Assembly: GCF_014196115.1 (NCBI RefSeq) | Contig: NZ_JACIDB010000001.1 | Coordinates: 806,001-870,000, forward strand | From: Sphingomonas aquatilis | Lineage (GTDB): Bacteria; Pseudomonadota; Alphaproteobacteria; Sphingomonadales; Sphingomonadaceae | DNA: 64,000 nucleotides | Direction: 5' to 3' | Part shown: positions 17,717-25,996 of the stretch, in pieces | Layout: each line of letters starts with the position of its first letter | How positions within the stretch are numbered: position 1 is the first letter of the stretch | Notes under the pieces: model-generated | Told to the model about the DNA's origin: nothing | Seen by the model: the letters and a program-made list of their open reading frames with translations, nothing else | Database searches by the model: none | Program-made: the position numbers and the translations under genes

Positions 17717-20671
17717 TCAGGGGGTTGGATAGAGGTCGCGATAGGCGGGAGCGGCCACGTCGGTGACGGGCACGCCACCGCGTGCGTGATGGAGGGTGAC
17801 GAGCTTGACCGGCTCGATCGCGTTGCCGGGCGCGCCGTCGCTGGTGACGGCGAGCGCTAGCGTGTTGCGGCCGCGATGGCGCAGGATGCCGTCCGGGATC
17901 GGGAAGACGCGTTGCGGGCCGACGTTGGATACGAACTGGCCCATGTTCCAGCCGTTGACGAAGATCAGCACGCGGTAGCGATTGGGCGAGCGCGGTGTCT
18001 TGGGATCGCCGATCTGGACGCCGATCGTTGCGTCATCGCCCTTGGGTACGGACAGGTCGAAGGAGGTGCGATACCAGCTGGTGCCGGTATAGGGCTTGGC
18101 GTCGGCCAGCTTGCGCGCTGCCCATGCGCCGTCGGGGAAGCCCGGCAGCGTCCAGCCCATGCGCTCGCCATACAGGCCACCATTGTTGCTGGGGCCGCGG
18201 GCGACATCCTTGAGGTCTTCGCCGCCCACGCGGCCCTGGATTTTCCACGCGATTGGCACGGCAAAGCTGTCGCCGCCCGGCCGCGCGAGCGAGACGGAGA
18301 TCAGGCCGCGCGGTTCCTTGTGCGCATCGTCGACGTCGAGGTCCCAATTGTGGCCGTTCACCCGCACCATCGCCGCCAGCACATGCTCGCCGGGGGCCTG
18401 TGCCTCCCGGGGCAGGGCGAATTCCGCGACGCCGGTGGTGATCGGTCGGGGCAGGCCGCCCGCCAGCTCATGCTGGCCAACCAGCTGGCCGTCGAGGAAC
18501 AGCTGAAGCATGCCGGCACCGCCCGCGCCGTAATGGACGGTCACGGTCTGCGCGTCGGCAGAGCCGGTGAAGCGGCCGCGATACCAGACGTCGCCGTCAT
18601 GGAAGCCATAGGAGTCCGCGCCGAGATTGAGCTGGCCGGTCGGCGGGCGGATGGTCGCGACGTTGCGTGCCGAGCCTGCGGTGGCCCAGGCGGAATCGTC
18701 GAAGTCCCGGCGGGCTTCCGGCGACCCCTCAGCATAGCGCCAGGTTGCGGTGGTCAGGTCCGGCAGCGCAAGCGGCTGCGGTGCGGGCAGGGGGCGTCTG
18801 GCGATCAGGCTGCCGCTGACCGAGTCGGTGACGGGCACCGCCTGTCCGTTCCAGCGGACCGAGCGCACCGGCCCCCAGACCTCCAGCGGAGTGGCGGTTT
18901 CGGTATCCCCTGTCAGGTCCAGCGTCGCGCCCCGCACGGTGGCGTGGCGGACGAGCGCGGGGCCGCGTTCCAGCAGGCCGTCCTGCCGAAAGAAGCTCTG
19001 TCCCGCCGCCACGTCGCCGATCAGCAGCAGCAGCGGCGCACGCCCGCCGCCCTCGATCCGTACGCGGGCGAGACCCCGATGGGTATAGGTCAGGCGCAGG
19101 TCGCCCTTGGCGGCATCGAAGGCACTGGAAACCTGCCCGTCGATCACCGTGACCTTAGGCGCGCTCGTATAGCGCAGCACCGTTTCGCCCGGCTCACCCG
19201 CGCGACCATAGAACAGCGCGATGTCCTCCGCGCCGTGGCGGATCATCGTCTGCAATTCGGAGGTCGAATAGACCAGCCGCTGCCGCTCGAGGTTCACCCC
19301 GGCGACCAGCAGCTTGGCATCGCGCCCGTGCAACTCGCTCGCGAAGCTGTAGTGGCCATCGGGCAGGTCGGCGGCGATGGTGAAGCGCGCGTCGCCGGTC
19401 GCGTTGGACGGCTTGGGCGCGACGAACAGCAGACGCGCGTCCGTATCGGGATTGCGGTCGTGATAGACCTGCACCGCCTCGCTGCCCGTGATCGCGACGG
19501 GTGGTGCCTTCTCCAGCCGGGCGAGGTCGGGCACGGCAGCCAGGAACTGGCCGATCTGCTTCAGCTCCAGCGCCTTGGGCCGCAGATTGCGCGCCTCGTC
19601 GATCGCCGATCCGTAATCGTAGGAGGTGTAGACCACCGGCGCGGGCAGCCAGCCCCAGCTGGTGCCGCCATAGCCCATGTAGATGCTCTGGATGGCGATG
19701 CCGTTGGCGATGTTGGTGCCGTAGAATACGCGCTGGTATCCGCTGCCGCGCTGGATCGCGTTGCACGGATACATGCCGTTCGATCCCCAATAGTCGAACC
19801 ACCCGCCGCCAAACTCGGCGATGAACCCTGGCGTCTTGGGCGAGGCGCTGGCGCCGCCCTTGGCGCCGCCGGGTCCGTACAGGCCCCAGTCGGGGGCGGG
19901 GGCGCCTTTGGTCGGCTTGTTGTCGACGCCGCACACGCCGCCGGGATAACCGTCGAACGCGTAGAGCTCCTGCGGTCCCGGCACGGTCAGGGGCACGCCC
20001 GAGTTTTTGGGCACCCAATAGCCGTTGCGGCCCTGGTCGTTGTGGAACATCGGTACGGTGATGCCGTCGGCGCGGGCCTTGTCGTACAGATGCTGCATGT
20101 AGCGGCCCTGGGCGGGGGTGGTCAGCGCCAGTTCGTTCTCGATCTGGTGGAGGATGACTGTCCCGCCGCGCCCCAGCTGGTGCCGCGCGATGATCGGGTT
20201 GATCCGGTCGAGCCATTCGTCGACCGCCGCGAGATATTCGGGATCGTCGGTGCGCGCCTTGCCCGGCTGGTTGACCAGCCAGCCCGGAAAGCCGCCGCGC
20301 GACAGCTCGGCATTCACATAGGGCCCGGCGCGGGTAATGACGTAGAGTCCCTCCTCCTGCGCCATGGTCAGCAGCCGGTCGATGTCGCGAATGCCGCTGA
20401 AATCGTAGACGCCCTTTTTCGGGCTGTGGAATCCCCAGTCGATATAGATCGCGACGGTGTTGAAGCCGCTGGCCTTCATCTTCTGCAGGATGTCGCGCCA
20501 CAGATCGGGCGAGGGCAGCCGGAAGGGGTGAAATTCGCTCGACCAGATCAGCGTCGGCTTGCCGTCGATGCGCAGCGAGCGACTGTCGAAGGTGACGCGC
20601 GGCACCTCGGTCGCGGGCGCGGCCTGCGGCGCGGCGGCACCGGCCAGCAGCAGGGCGGCGGTGAGGCTCAT
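17717..20671 (-). CDS. Exported GH35 beta-galactosidase
   Basis: A 984-residue protein with a short signal peptide (MSLTAALLLAGAAAPQAAPA). The GH35 barrel follows: RIDGKPTLIWSSEFHPFRL, GPYVNAELSRGGFPGWL, the acid/base Glu180 in HQIENE and the nucleophile Glu286 in FIAEFGGGW. Beta-sandwich and jelly-roll domains fill the C-terminal two thirds. GH35 enzymes remove terminal beta-galactose, fitting the galactan side chains of rhamnogalacturonan I. I start at 20671, where the ATG overlaps the stop of the rhamnose mutarotase gene (ATGA); an earlier in-frame start would overlap that gene deeply and lack the signal peptide. It is the fifth gene of the seven-gene operon. Confidence 0.88.
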   Translation of the reverse strand: MSLTAALLLAGAAAPQAAPATEVPRVTFDSRSLRIDGKPTLIWSSEFHPFRLPSPDLWRDILQKMKASGFNTVAIYIDWGFHSPKKGVYDFSGIRDIDRLLTMAQEEGLYVITRAGPYVNAELSRGGFPGWLVNQPGKARTDDPEYLAAVDEWLDRINPIIARHQLGRGGTVILHQIENELALTTPAQGRYMQHLYDKARADGITVPMFHNDQGRNGYWVPKNSGVPLTVPGPQELYAFDGYPGGVCGVDNKPTKGAPAPDWGLYGPGGAKGGASASPKTPGFIAEFGGGWFDYWGSNGMYPCNAIQRGSGYQRVFYGTNIANGIAIQSIYMGYGGTSWGWLPAPVVYTSYDYGSAIDEARNLRPKALELKQIGQFLAAVPDLARLEKAPPVAITGSEAVQVYHDRNPDTDARLLFVAPKPSNATGDARFTIAADLPDGHYSFASELHGRDAKLLVAGVNLERQRLVYSTSELQTMIRHGAEDIALFYGRAGEPGETVLRYTSAPKVTVIDGQVSSAFDAAKGDLRLTYTHRGLARVRIEGGGRAPLLLLIGDVAAGQSFFRQDGLLERGPALVRHATVRGATLDLTGDTETATPLEVWGPVRSVRWNGQAVPVTDSVSGSLIARRPLPAPQPLALPDLTTATWRYAEGSPEARRDFDDSAWATAGSARNVATIRPPTGQLNLGADSYGFHDGDVWYRGRFTGSADAQTVTVHYGAGGAGMLQLFLDGQLVGQHELAGGLPRPITTGVAEFALPREAQAPGEHVLAAMVRVNGHNWDLDVDDAHKEPRGLISVSLARPGGDSFAVPIAWKIQGRVGGEDLKDVARGPSNNGGLYGERMGWTLPGFPDGAWAARKLADAKPYTGTSWYRTSFDLSVPKGDDATIGVQIGDPKTPRSPNRYRVLIFVNGWNMGQFVSNVGPQRVFPIPDGILRHRGRNTLALAVTSDGAPGNAIEPVKLVTLHHARGGVPVTDVAAPAYRDLYPTP

Positions 20672-20985
20672 GCGAAGTGGAACATCGGCGTCAGCGGCGC
20701 TTCGACCGGGCGGTTGCCCGGCTGCACCTCCATCAGGTCGGCCATATAATCCCACCAGCGCTGCATCACCGGCTTAGCAGGCAGAGCGTCGCGCTTGTCG
20801 TCGGGGTGGAGGCGCAGGACGGCGAAGAGCGCGTTCGTCTCTTCATCGAGGAAGATCGAATAATCGTAGATACCTGCCTCGCGCAGAGCCTCGGCGAGGT
20901 CGGGCCAGATCGCGTCGTGGCGGCGGCGATATTCCTCCGCCATGCCGGGCTTCAGCATCATGCGGAATGCGATCGGCTGGCTCAT
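20668..20985 (-). CDS. rhaM: L-rhamnose mutarotase
   Basis: A 105-residue protein matching RhaM in length and wording: MMLKPGMAEEYRRRHDAIWPDL with the catalytic His near residue 23, LREAGIYDYSIFLDEETNALFAVLR, and the C-terminal MQRWWDYMADLMEV. It interconverts the anomers of L-rhamnose. In this context it would feed the correct anomer to the L-rhamnose dehydrogenase encoded at 25096. It has no signal peptide. It is coupled on both sides: its start overlaps the stop of the alpha/beta hydrolase gene and its stop overlaps the GH35 start. Confidence 0.93.
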   Translation of the reverse strand: MSQPIAFRMMLKPGMAEEYRRRHDAIWPDLAEALREAGIYDYSIFLDEETNALFAVLRLHPDDKRDALPAKPVMQRWWDYMADLMEVQPGNRPVEAPLTPMFHFA

Positions 20986-21950
20986 GCGTCGTCTCCGGGA
21001 ATGTTGAGGCCGTGGCGGTGAGCGAAGGTCGCGAAGCGCGCGAGCCAGGGGTGAGGCTTGCCGTCGGCGCCGATCAGGCGCGGGCCGTGGCCGCCCGTCT
21101 CGACGATGTGCAGTTCGGCCGGGCGGGGGAGGGCGTGGACCGCCTGAAACATCGCGATGCTGTTGGCGACGGGCACGACGGGATCGTCGGCGGCATGGCC
21201 GAGGAAGGTCGGTGGCATGTCGGCGGGCAGGTTCAGCTCGGCGGAATAGCGCGCGGCAGTCGCTGCGTCGGGGGCTTTGCCGAGCAGTTCGCGCTTCGAC
21301 TGAGCGTGGGCGAAGGGTTGCGTCATCGTGATGACCGGGAAGAACAGGCCGGCGGCCTTGATCGTCGTCGGTTGGGTATCCGCCCCGTCTACGGGCGCGT
21401 AGGTCTTGAGCGCCGACTGCGATGCAAGGCGCGCAGCGAGATGCCCGCCCGCCGAAAAGCCCATCGCCGCGATATTGGTCGGATCGATGCCCCATTCCCG
21501 TGCGCGCGAACGGATCACCCGCAGCGCACGCTGGGCGTCCTGCAAGGGCGCATCGGGACCGACCGCCCAATTGTCGTGGGGCAGGCGGTAGAGCAGGTCG
21601 AACGCTGTGACGCCCTGCGCCGCAAGCCAGCGCGCGACCGCGGACGGCTCGCGCCCCACGGCGACGCGGGCATAGCCGCCGCCGGAGATCAGCAGCACCG
21701 CCGCGCCGTTCGGCTTCGCCGCGGGGCAGACGGTCAGCATCGGCGTCGCGACATGCGGCCAGGCGATATTGTCGGCCGGGCCCTTGGGTGCGCGCAGCAC
21801 GAACGTGTCGACGATCGGCGGCGTCGGCATGCCCGGCGGGGTGGCGGGCCAGATCGGGAAGCGGCTGACGGCGGGGGCGGCGAGCGCCACGCGCGGCGTC
21901 GCGGCGAGCGACAGGCCGGCGGCGATCAGGGTGCGGCGGTCCAATGGCAT
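20982..21950 (-). CDS. Exported alpha/beta hydrolase (acetylxylan-esterase/BD-FAE-like), probable pectin ester hydrolase
   Basis: A 322-residue protein with a Tat-like or Sec signal (LDRRTLIAAGLSLAATPRVALAA). An alpha/beta hydrolase fold follows: oxyanion stretch LLISGGGYARVAVGRE, nucleophile elbow GFSAGG, a late acidic region GHAADDPVVP and the catalytic His region VETGGHG. This BD-FAE/Aes layout is common in bacterial carbohydrate esterases. Its place between a CE12 esterase and rhamnose mutarotase in the rhamnogalacturonan operon suggests removal of acetyl or other esters from pectin oligosaccharides. Exact ester and substrate are unknown. The start lies one base before the preceding gene's stop codon. 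Confidence 0.75.
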   Translation of the reverse strand: MPLDRRTLIAAGLSLAATPRVALAAPAVSRFPIWPATPPGMPTPPIVDTFVLRAPKGPADNIAWPHVATPMLTVCPAAKPNGAAVLLISGGGYARVAVGREPSAVARWLAAQGVTAFDLLYRLPHDNWAVGPDAPLQDAQRALRVIRSRAREWGIDPTNIAAMGFSAGGHLAARLASQSALKTYAPVDGADTQPTTIKAAGLFFPVITMTQPFAHAQSKRELLGKAPDAATAARYSAELNLPADMPPTFLGHAADDPVVPVANSIAMFQAVHALPRPAELHIVETGGHGPRLIGADGKPHPWLARFATFAHRHGLNIPGDDA

Positions 21951-21951
21951 G

Positions 21952-23181
21952 TCAGTTTCCTGCCGGGCGTTGCGTGCTGTGCGCGCCGCTGGCGGCGAGG
22001 CGAAAGGCCTCGGGCGCAGGCGGCTGGCTGGGGTCGAGCGGGGTCAGGTCGCGGCGCACCAGACGGGCGAGCGCGGGCACCTGTCGCCGGGCGGCATCGG
22101 CGACGATATGCGCGAGCACCCATGCGCCGTAATTGTCGTGATGCGTCGCGTCGCGACCGTCGTCGTTGAACGCGAGCGGCGCGCGCGTCCGCCCCAGCGC
22201 CTCGTAGAAACGGATCGAGGCGGCGTTCAGGTCGATGACCGGCGTCTGCGTTTCCGCCCCGACGGCGCGGACCGCGGCGGCATAATCGGCGAGCGTCGGG
22301 CGGATATGGCCGTCGGCGGTCCACATGCGCCGCTCGGGCGAGGTGACGAGCACCGGCGTGACGCCGCGCCGGCGCAGCTCGGCGATATAGGTGCGCAGAT
22401 AGTCGCGATAGGTCGTCGCCGCATCGGCATAGGTCTGCGGCCACTGCGTCTTCTGGTCGTTGTGGCCGAACTGGATCATCGCGATGTCGCCGGGTTTCGC
22501 GCTCGCCAGTACCTTGTCGAGCCGCAGCTCGGTCAGGAAGGATTTCAGCGTTTCGCCCGACTCCGCATGGTTGGCGACGGCGATCTCGGGCGCCAGGAAC
22601 GCGGGGAGCATCTGGCCCCAACTCGCCGCGGGTTCGGCGGGCTGATCGGTGACGGTGGAATCGCCGAGCAGGAACAGCGTCGGTACGTCGACGGGCGCGA
22701 TCGACACGGTGCGCAGGCCGGGCGCGTGACCCAGCACCTCGATCGTCAGCCGGTCGTCCCAGTTGAGGGCGCCGAGCTCGCGGGGCTTCAGACGCACTGC
22801 ACTGCCGCCGGGCGCGTTGGCGGGCGGCGGTGCCAGCTGGGGGTTGCGGACGTTCACGATGAATCGCCGCGTGATGATTTCGCCGGGACGCGTGCGAACC
22901 GCGTCGAGCATCAGGCGGCGGTTCTCCGCCTTGATCGTCGTCTCCGTCGCACGGGCGGGATCGCCCAGCGTGACCGTCACCGCATAATTGCCGGGTGCCG
23001 CCGCGATGGAAAAGAGATGGGGATCGGCCTCATAGCCGAACCCGTCGGCATAGGCCCGGCCGGCCGCCACGCGGATCGCGGCGGGATCGCGGGTCGTGCC
23101 GGCTAGGACGTAGGTGCGCGCAGGCACGGCGGCGGGCGCAACCACCGCCACCGCAGCCGCCAAGGCGGTCAGAGCGTACAC
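21952..23181 (-). CDS. CE12-type rhamnogalacturonan acetylesterase (SGNH hydrolase) with N-terminal beta domain
   Basis: A 409-residue exported protein starting at GTG 23181 (MYALTALAAAVAVVAPAAVPAR signal). An N-terminal beta-sandwich of about 140 residues resembles the galactose-binding-like domain of YesT-type esterases. The SGNH catalytic blocks follow: FLLGDSTVTD with the nucleophile Ser, NHAESGETLKSF, MIQFGHNDQK, and a late HHDNYGAW with the catalytic Asp/His region. CE12 enzymes remove O-acetyl groups from galacturonate in rhamnogalacturonan I, exposing the backbone to lyases. The start overlaps the end of another CE12-like gene by 13 bases, so two non-identical acetylesterases are coupled in tandem. 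Confidence 0.85.
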   Translation of the reverse strand: MYALTALAAAVAVVAPAAVPARTYVLAGTTRDPAAIRVAAGRAYADGFGYEADPHLFSIAAAPGNYAVTVTLGDPARATETTIKAENRRLMLDAVRTRPGEIITRRFIVNVRNPQLAPPPANAPGGSAVRLKPRELGALNWDDRLTIEVLGHAPGLRTVSIAPVDVPTLFLLGDSTVTDQPAEPAASWGQMLPAFLAPEIAVANHAESGETLKSFLTELRLDKVLASAKPGDIAMIQFGHNDQKTQWPQTYADAATTYRDYLRTYIAELRRRGVTPVLVTSPERRMWTADGHIRPTLADYAAAVRAVGAETQTPVIDLNAASIRFYEALGRTRAPLAFNDDGRDATHHDNYGAWVLAHIVADAARRQVPALARLVRRDLTPLDPSQPPAPEAFRLAASGAHSTQRPAGN

Positions 23182-23981
23182 GACGGGCCGCCTGCGGGCG
23201 TATCGCGGTGCAGAGCGGGGCGATCCGTCAGGATGTGGCCCGCGATCGGCAGGCCGGTCGCCGCGAGACCGCCCGCGACCAGATCGGCGATGCGGCGCGC
23301 GCCCAGCTCGCTGAAGTGCGTGTCGTCGTCGACCGCGTCCTTATAGCCGGGCAGCCCCTCACCCTTGGCGTAATGGAGGTAAAAGCGTTTCGACCCGTCC
23401 GGCCCCAGCGCGTCGATCCAGCGTTCGGACAGCGCGGCAAGGTCGATCAGCGGCACCTTGGTTTCCTCCGCGACGCGCTTGGCGGCGGCGGAATAGGTGG
23501 GGAAGCTCGGCACGACCTGGCCGTCCTTGAAGGCGCGGCGCGTCACCGGGGTGATCAGCACCGGCTGCGCATGCGCCATGCGTGCGACCGCGATGAAATG
23601 CTTCAGGTTCGCTTCGTAATCGGGAATGGGCGTGTAGCGTTCCGGCTTGGCCTGGTTTGCGTCGTTATGGCCGAACTGGATCAGCAGCGTATCGCCCGGC
23701 TTCAATGTCCGCGCGATCGCGTCGAGCCGTCCTTCCGCCATGAAGCTCTTGGTGCTGCGACCCGCCTGGGCGCGATCGTCGATCGTCACCTCGGGCCCGA
23801 CCGCGCAGCGCAACATGCTGCCCCAGCCCGACAGCGGATATTGCTGCGCGTTGTAATCCTTGGCGGTCGAATCGCCGGCGATGACGATACGCATCGGGCT
23901 TGCCTGCTCCGGCGAGGCGGCGCTGGCCGCCAGCGGCAGCAGGATCGCGGCGATCCCGAGCAGTGGCTTTATCGTCGCCAT
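23169..23981 (-). CDS. CE12-type rhamnogalacturonan acetylesterase (SGNH hydrolase), single domain
   Basis: A 270-residue protein with signal peptide (MATIKPLLGIAAILLPLAASAA) and a bare SGNH domain: IAGDSTAKDY (Ser nucleophile), DRAQAGRSTKSF (Gly block), IQFGHNDANQ (Asn block), and a C-terminal DDDTHFSELGARRIADLV that supplies the catalytic Asp and His. It lacks the N-terminal beta domain of its operon neighbour. It is the first gene of the seven-gene minus-strand operon, and an AT-rich palindrome lies 58 bases upstream of its ATG. The start at 23981 gives the signal peptide; a longer frame into the intergenic region has no such feature. Acetyl removal from rhamnogalacturonan I is the inferred role. 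Confidence 0.85.
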   Translation of the reverse strand: MATIKPLLGIAAILLPLAASAASPEQASPMRIVIAGDSTAKDYNAQQYPLSGWGSMLRCAVGPEVTIDDRAQAGRSTKSFMAEGRLDAIARTLKPGDTLLIQFGHNDANQAKPERYTPIPDYEANLKHFIAVARMAHAQPVLITPVTRRAFKDGQVVPSFPTYSAAAKRVAEETKVPLIDLAALSERWIDALGPDGSKRFYLHYAKGEGLPGYKDAVDDDTHFSELGARRIADLVAGGLAATGLPIAGHILTDRPALHRDTPAGGPSCTL

Positions 23982-24038
23982 ATGCACCCATCCTCCTGTC
24001 GCCCACGGCTCTTGTCGGCCGTGCTGCGGGTATGGAAG

Positions 24039-24054
24039 ACTATCCCATATAGTG
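24039..24054. promoter_or_regulatory. Candidate IclR-type operator in front of the rhamnogalacturonan operon
   Basis: ACTATCCCATATAGTG contains a perfect inverted repeat (ACTAT, five-base spacer, ATAGT) 58 bases upstream of the first CE12 gene. Fifteen of its bases match the site at 25953-25967 with a single difference. The IclR-family regulator gene ends 28 bases away. This is the best-defined member of the four related sites. Confidence 0.55.
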
Positions 24055-24081
24055 CAAGCGATGATTGGTATTTGAGAAGGG

Positions 24082-24876
24082 TCAGCCCTGTGCCGGGTCG
24101 CGCCAGCCGAGGTCGCGACTGATCGCATGCGCGGTGCCGAGCACCTCGTCGGTCAGCGTCGTCATGCGATCGTCGGACATATATTGCGCGGCGCTCGACA
24201 CGCTGATCGCCGCGACGATGCGGCCACTGGCATCGCGGATCGGCGCGGCGACGCAACGAATCTGGTCTTCGTTCTCCTCAAGGTCGAACGCGCAGCCGCG
24301 GCTGACATAGCCCCGCATCCGCGACAGCCACAGGTCGTAATCGGCCGTGTTATGATCGGCTTCGAAATGCGGCTGCCACTGCCGTTCGGGATCGTCGAGC
24401 ATCAACGCCTTGCCAAGTCCGGTCGACGTCATCGGCTGGCGATCGCCGACGCGGCTGCTGATCTCCACACGACGGCGGCCGGGGATTTTATCGAGATACA
24501 GGGCGCGGTCATGGTCGCGCACGCCGAGATGCACCGTATCCTCCGACGCGGCCGCCAGCGCCTCGATATGGTCGCGTGCGATCTGAACGACGTCGGCCTG
24601 CTGCTGCGCTAGGAAGCCCAGTTCGAGCAGCTTCGGCCCCAGGCGATAGCCCTGGCGCGGCGTGAAGGTGAGGAAGCGGCGGTCGATCAGCGCGCTGGCG
24701 AGGCGATGCGTCGTGCTGCGCGTCAGGCCAAGCCGGCTGGCGAGTTCGGCGAGCGCGATCGGGCGATCGGCGACGGCATCGATCAGGTCGAGCCCGCGTA
24801 ACAGCGTCTGGCTGCCGGAGGGGGCCTTTGCCTCGCTGGAATCGGCTGAGGCGGCCTTGGCGGCGGAAGCGGGCAT
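24082..24876 (-). CDS. IclR-family transcriptional regulator (KdgR-like), likely controller of the rhamnogalacturonan/rhamnose genes
   Basis: A 264-residue protein. The N-terminal winged helix-turn-helix is clear: LLRGLDLIDAVADRPIALAELASRLGLTRSTTHRLASALIDRRFL, with GYRLGPKLLELG as wing and linker. A GAF-like effector domain follows (DTVHLGVRDHDRALYLDKIPG, MTSTGLGKALML, RGCAFDLEENEDQIRCVAAPI, ISVSSA). I use the ATG at 24876 because AGGAGAG precedes it; the ATG at 24921 has no ribosome site and lies inside a candidate operator. KdgR, the pectin regulator, is of this family and responds to 2-keto-3-deoxygluconate; a similar keto-deoxy acid ligand is inferred. It sits between the operon it probably controls and the divergent rhamnose genes. 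Confidence 0.88.
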   Translation of the reverse strand: MPASAAKAASADSSEAKAPSGSQTLLRGLDLIDAVADRPIALAELASRLGLTRSTTHRLASALIDRRFLTFTPRQGYRLGPKLLELGFLAQQQADVVQIARDHIEALAAASEDTVHLGVRDHDRALYLDKIPGRRRVEISSRVGDRQPMTSTGLGKALMLDDPERQWQPHFEADHNTADYDLWLSRMRGYVSRGCAFDLEENEDQIRCVAAPIRDASGRIVAAISVSSAAQYMSDDRMTTLTDEVLGTAHAISRDLGWRDPAQG

Positions 24877-24918
24877 GGTCGAGCTCTCCTGCGACGCGAG
24901 CGACCTGCGTCCTCGTGC

Positions 24919-24936
24919 CATAATATGGGACTATTT
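24919..24936. promoter_or_regulatory. Candidate IclR-type operator upstream of the regulator gene
   Basis: Read on the minus strand this is AAATAGTCCCATATTATG, sharing the TCCCATA core with the sites at 24039 and 25953 and 15 of 18 positions with 6271-6288. It lies 43-60 bases upstream of the chosen IclR start, consistent with autoregulation. Confidence 0.45.
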
Positions 24937-25095
24937 GCCCGGCGCACGGGGCGCTGTCGAGCGATAAAACGCGGGATATCTGACCGATCAGCGGCCAGAA
25001 CCAAGGGAGTGCGGACCATGCGCCGCGGACGTCGCTGAATCCGCGTTGCGAACTCGGCGACGTGCGCAGGCGGCGCTATGGTGGGTAGGTCCCGC

Positions 25096-25860
25096 CTATT
25101 GCAGGTTCACGAAGGCGCCGCCATCGACCAGCAACGCTGCACCCGTGACGTAGCGCGCCAGGTCGGACGCGAGGAAAACGGCCGGCCCCGCCATATCCTC
25201 CGGCACGCCCAGCCGCCCCAGCGGTACGCGCCCTTCCATATATGTGCGCTTGCCCTCGTCGGCGAGGTCGTCCTTGTTGATCTCGGTCAGGATGGTGCCG
25301 GGCAGCAGCGAATTGCAGCGGATATTGTGCCGTCCCAGCGCGATGGCGGCGGACTGCATCAGCGAATGGAGTCCGGCCTTGGTCGGGGTGTAATGCGTCT
25401 GGAATTCGCCCCCGACGAGCGCCGAAATGGAGGAGACGGCGATGATCGATCCGCCATGGCCCTGATCGACCATCTGCCGCGCCGCCGCCTGGCACATATA
25501 ATAGCCGCCGTGCAGGTTGACGCGCATCGTGCGTTCGAACGTCTCGACCGGCATGTCGAGGAAGCTGTGGAACGGGCAAATGCCGGCATTCGACACCATC
25601 ACGTCGACCTTGCCGAACGCCTGCACCGCCTGCGCAATGAAATCGGTCGCGGTGGCGGGATCGGCGACGTCGCCCTGGATCGCAAGCCCACGCTGGCCGG
25701 CGGCTTCGATCCCCGCGATGCATTGCGCCGCGCCGTCCGTGTCGCGCGCGAAGTTGATCGCGACGTCCGCGCCATGCTGCGCTGCGCCGATGGCGATGGC
25801 GCGGCCGATGCCGGTGGAGGCGCCGGTGACGACCACCGTCTTGCCTTCGAGCAGTTTCAT
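25096..25860 (-). CDS. L-rhamnose 1-dehydrogenase (SDR family)
   Basis: A 254-residue classical short-chain dehydrogenase: the cofactor loop TGASTGIG at residues 11-18, catalytic SSIS...HYTPTK with Tyr and Lys, and a C-terminus ALLVDGGAFVNLQ. From memory of the family, the stretches NAGICPFHSFLDMP, SSISALVGG and VNLQ at the end closely follow the characterised L-rhamnose dehydrogenases of Azotobacter and Sphingomonas. These oxidise L-rhamnose to L-rhamnono-1,4-lactone with NAD(P)+. The ATG at 25860 gives the expected N-terminus. It is divergent from rhamnonate dehydratase across a 136-base gap holding a candidate operator. This is the first step of the non-phosphorylative rhamnose pathway. 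Confidence 0.88.
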   Translation of the reverse strand: MKLLEGKTVVVTGASTGIGRAIAIGAAQHGADVAINFARDTDGAAQCIAGIEAAGQRGLAIQGDVADPATATDFIAQAVQAFGKVDVMVSNAGICPFHSFLDMPVETFERTMRVNLHGGYYMCQAAARQMVDQGHGGSIIAVSSISALVGGEFQTHYTPTKAGLHSLMQSAAIALGRHNIRCNSLLPGTILTEINKDDLADEGKRTYMEGRVPLGRLGVPEDMAGPAVFLASDLARYVTGAALLVDGGAFVNLQ

Positions 25861-25952
25861 CGCATTCCTCTCCGTCGATCCATTGTGCTGTAGTCCCGGT
25901 GCCATTTCAGCCAAAGAGCCGATTGACGCCCGGAGTCTCACTAGCTAGTATC

Positions 25953-25967
25953 CTATCCCATAAAGTG
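25953..25967. promoter_or_regulatory. Candidate IclR-type operator between the divergent rhamnose genes
   Basis: CTATCCCATAAAGTG differs at one position from the site in front of the rhamnogalacturonan operon (24040-24054). It lies in the divergent promoter region, 30 bases before the rhamnonate dehydratase start. A separate perfect palindrome, ACTAGCTAGT, is just to its left at 25940-25949. Confidence 0.55.
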
Positions 25968-25996
25968 AGAAAGTAAACCGGGCAGAGGGGCTTGCC

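Noticed and set aside
24877..24921. Longer N-terminus of the IclR regulator from ATG 24921
   Set aside because: No ribosome binding site, and the ATG lies inside a candidate operator; ATG 24876 has AGGAGAG at good distance.
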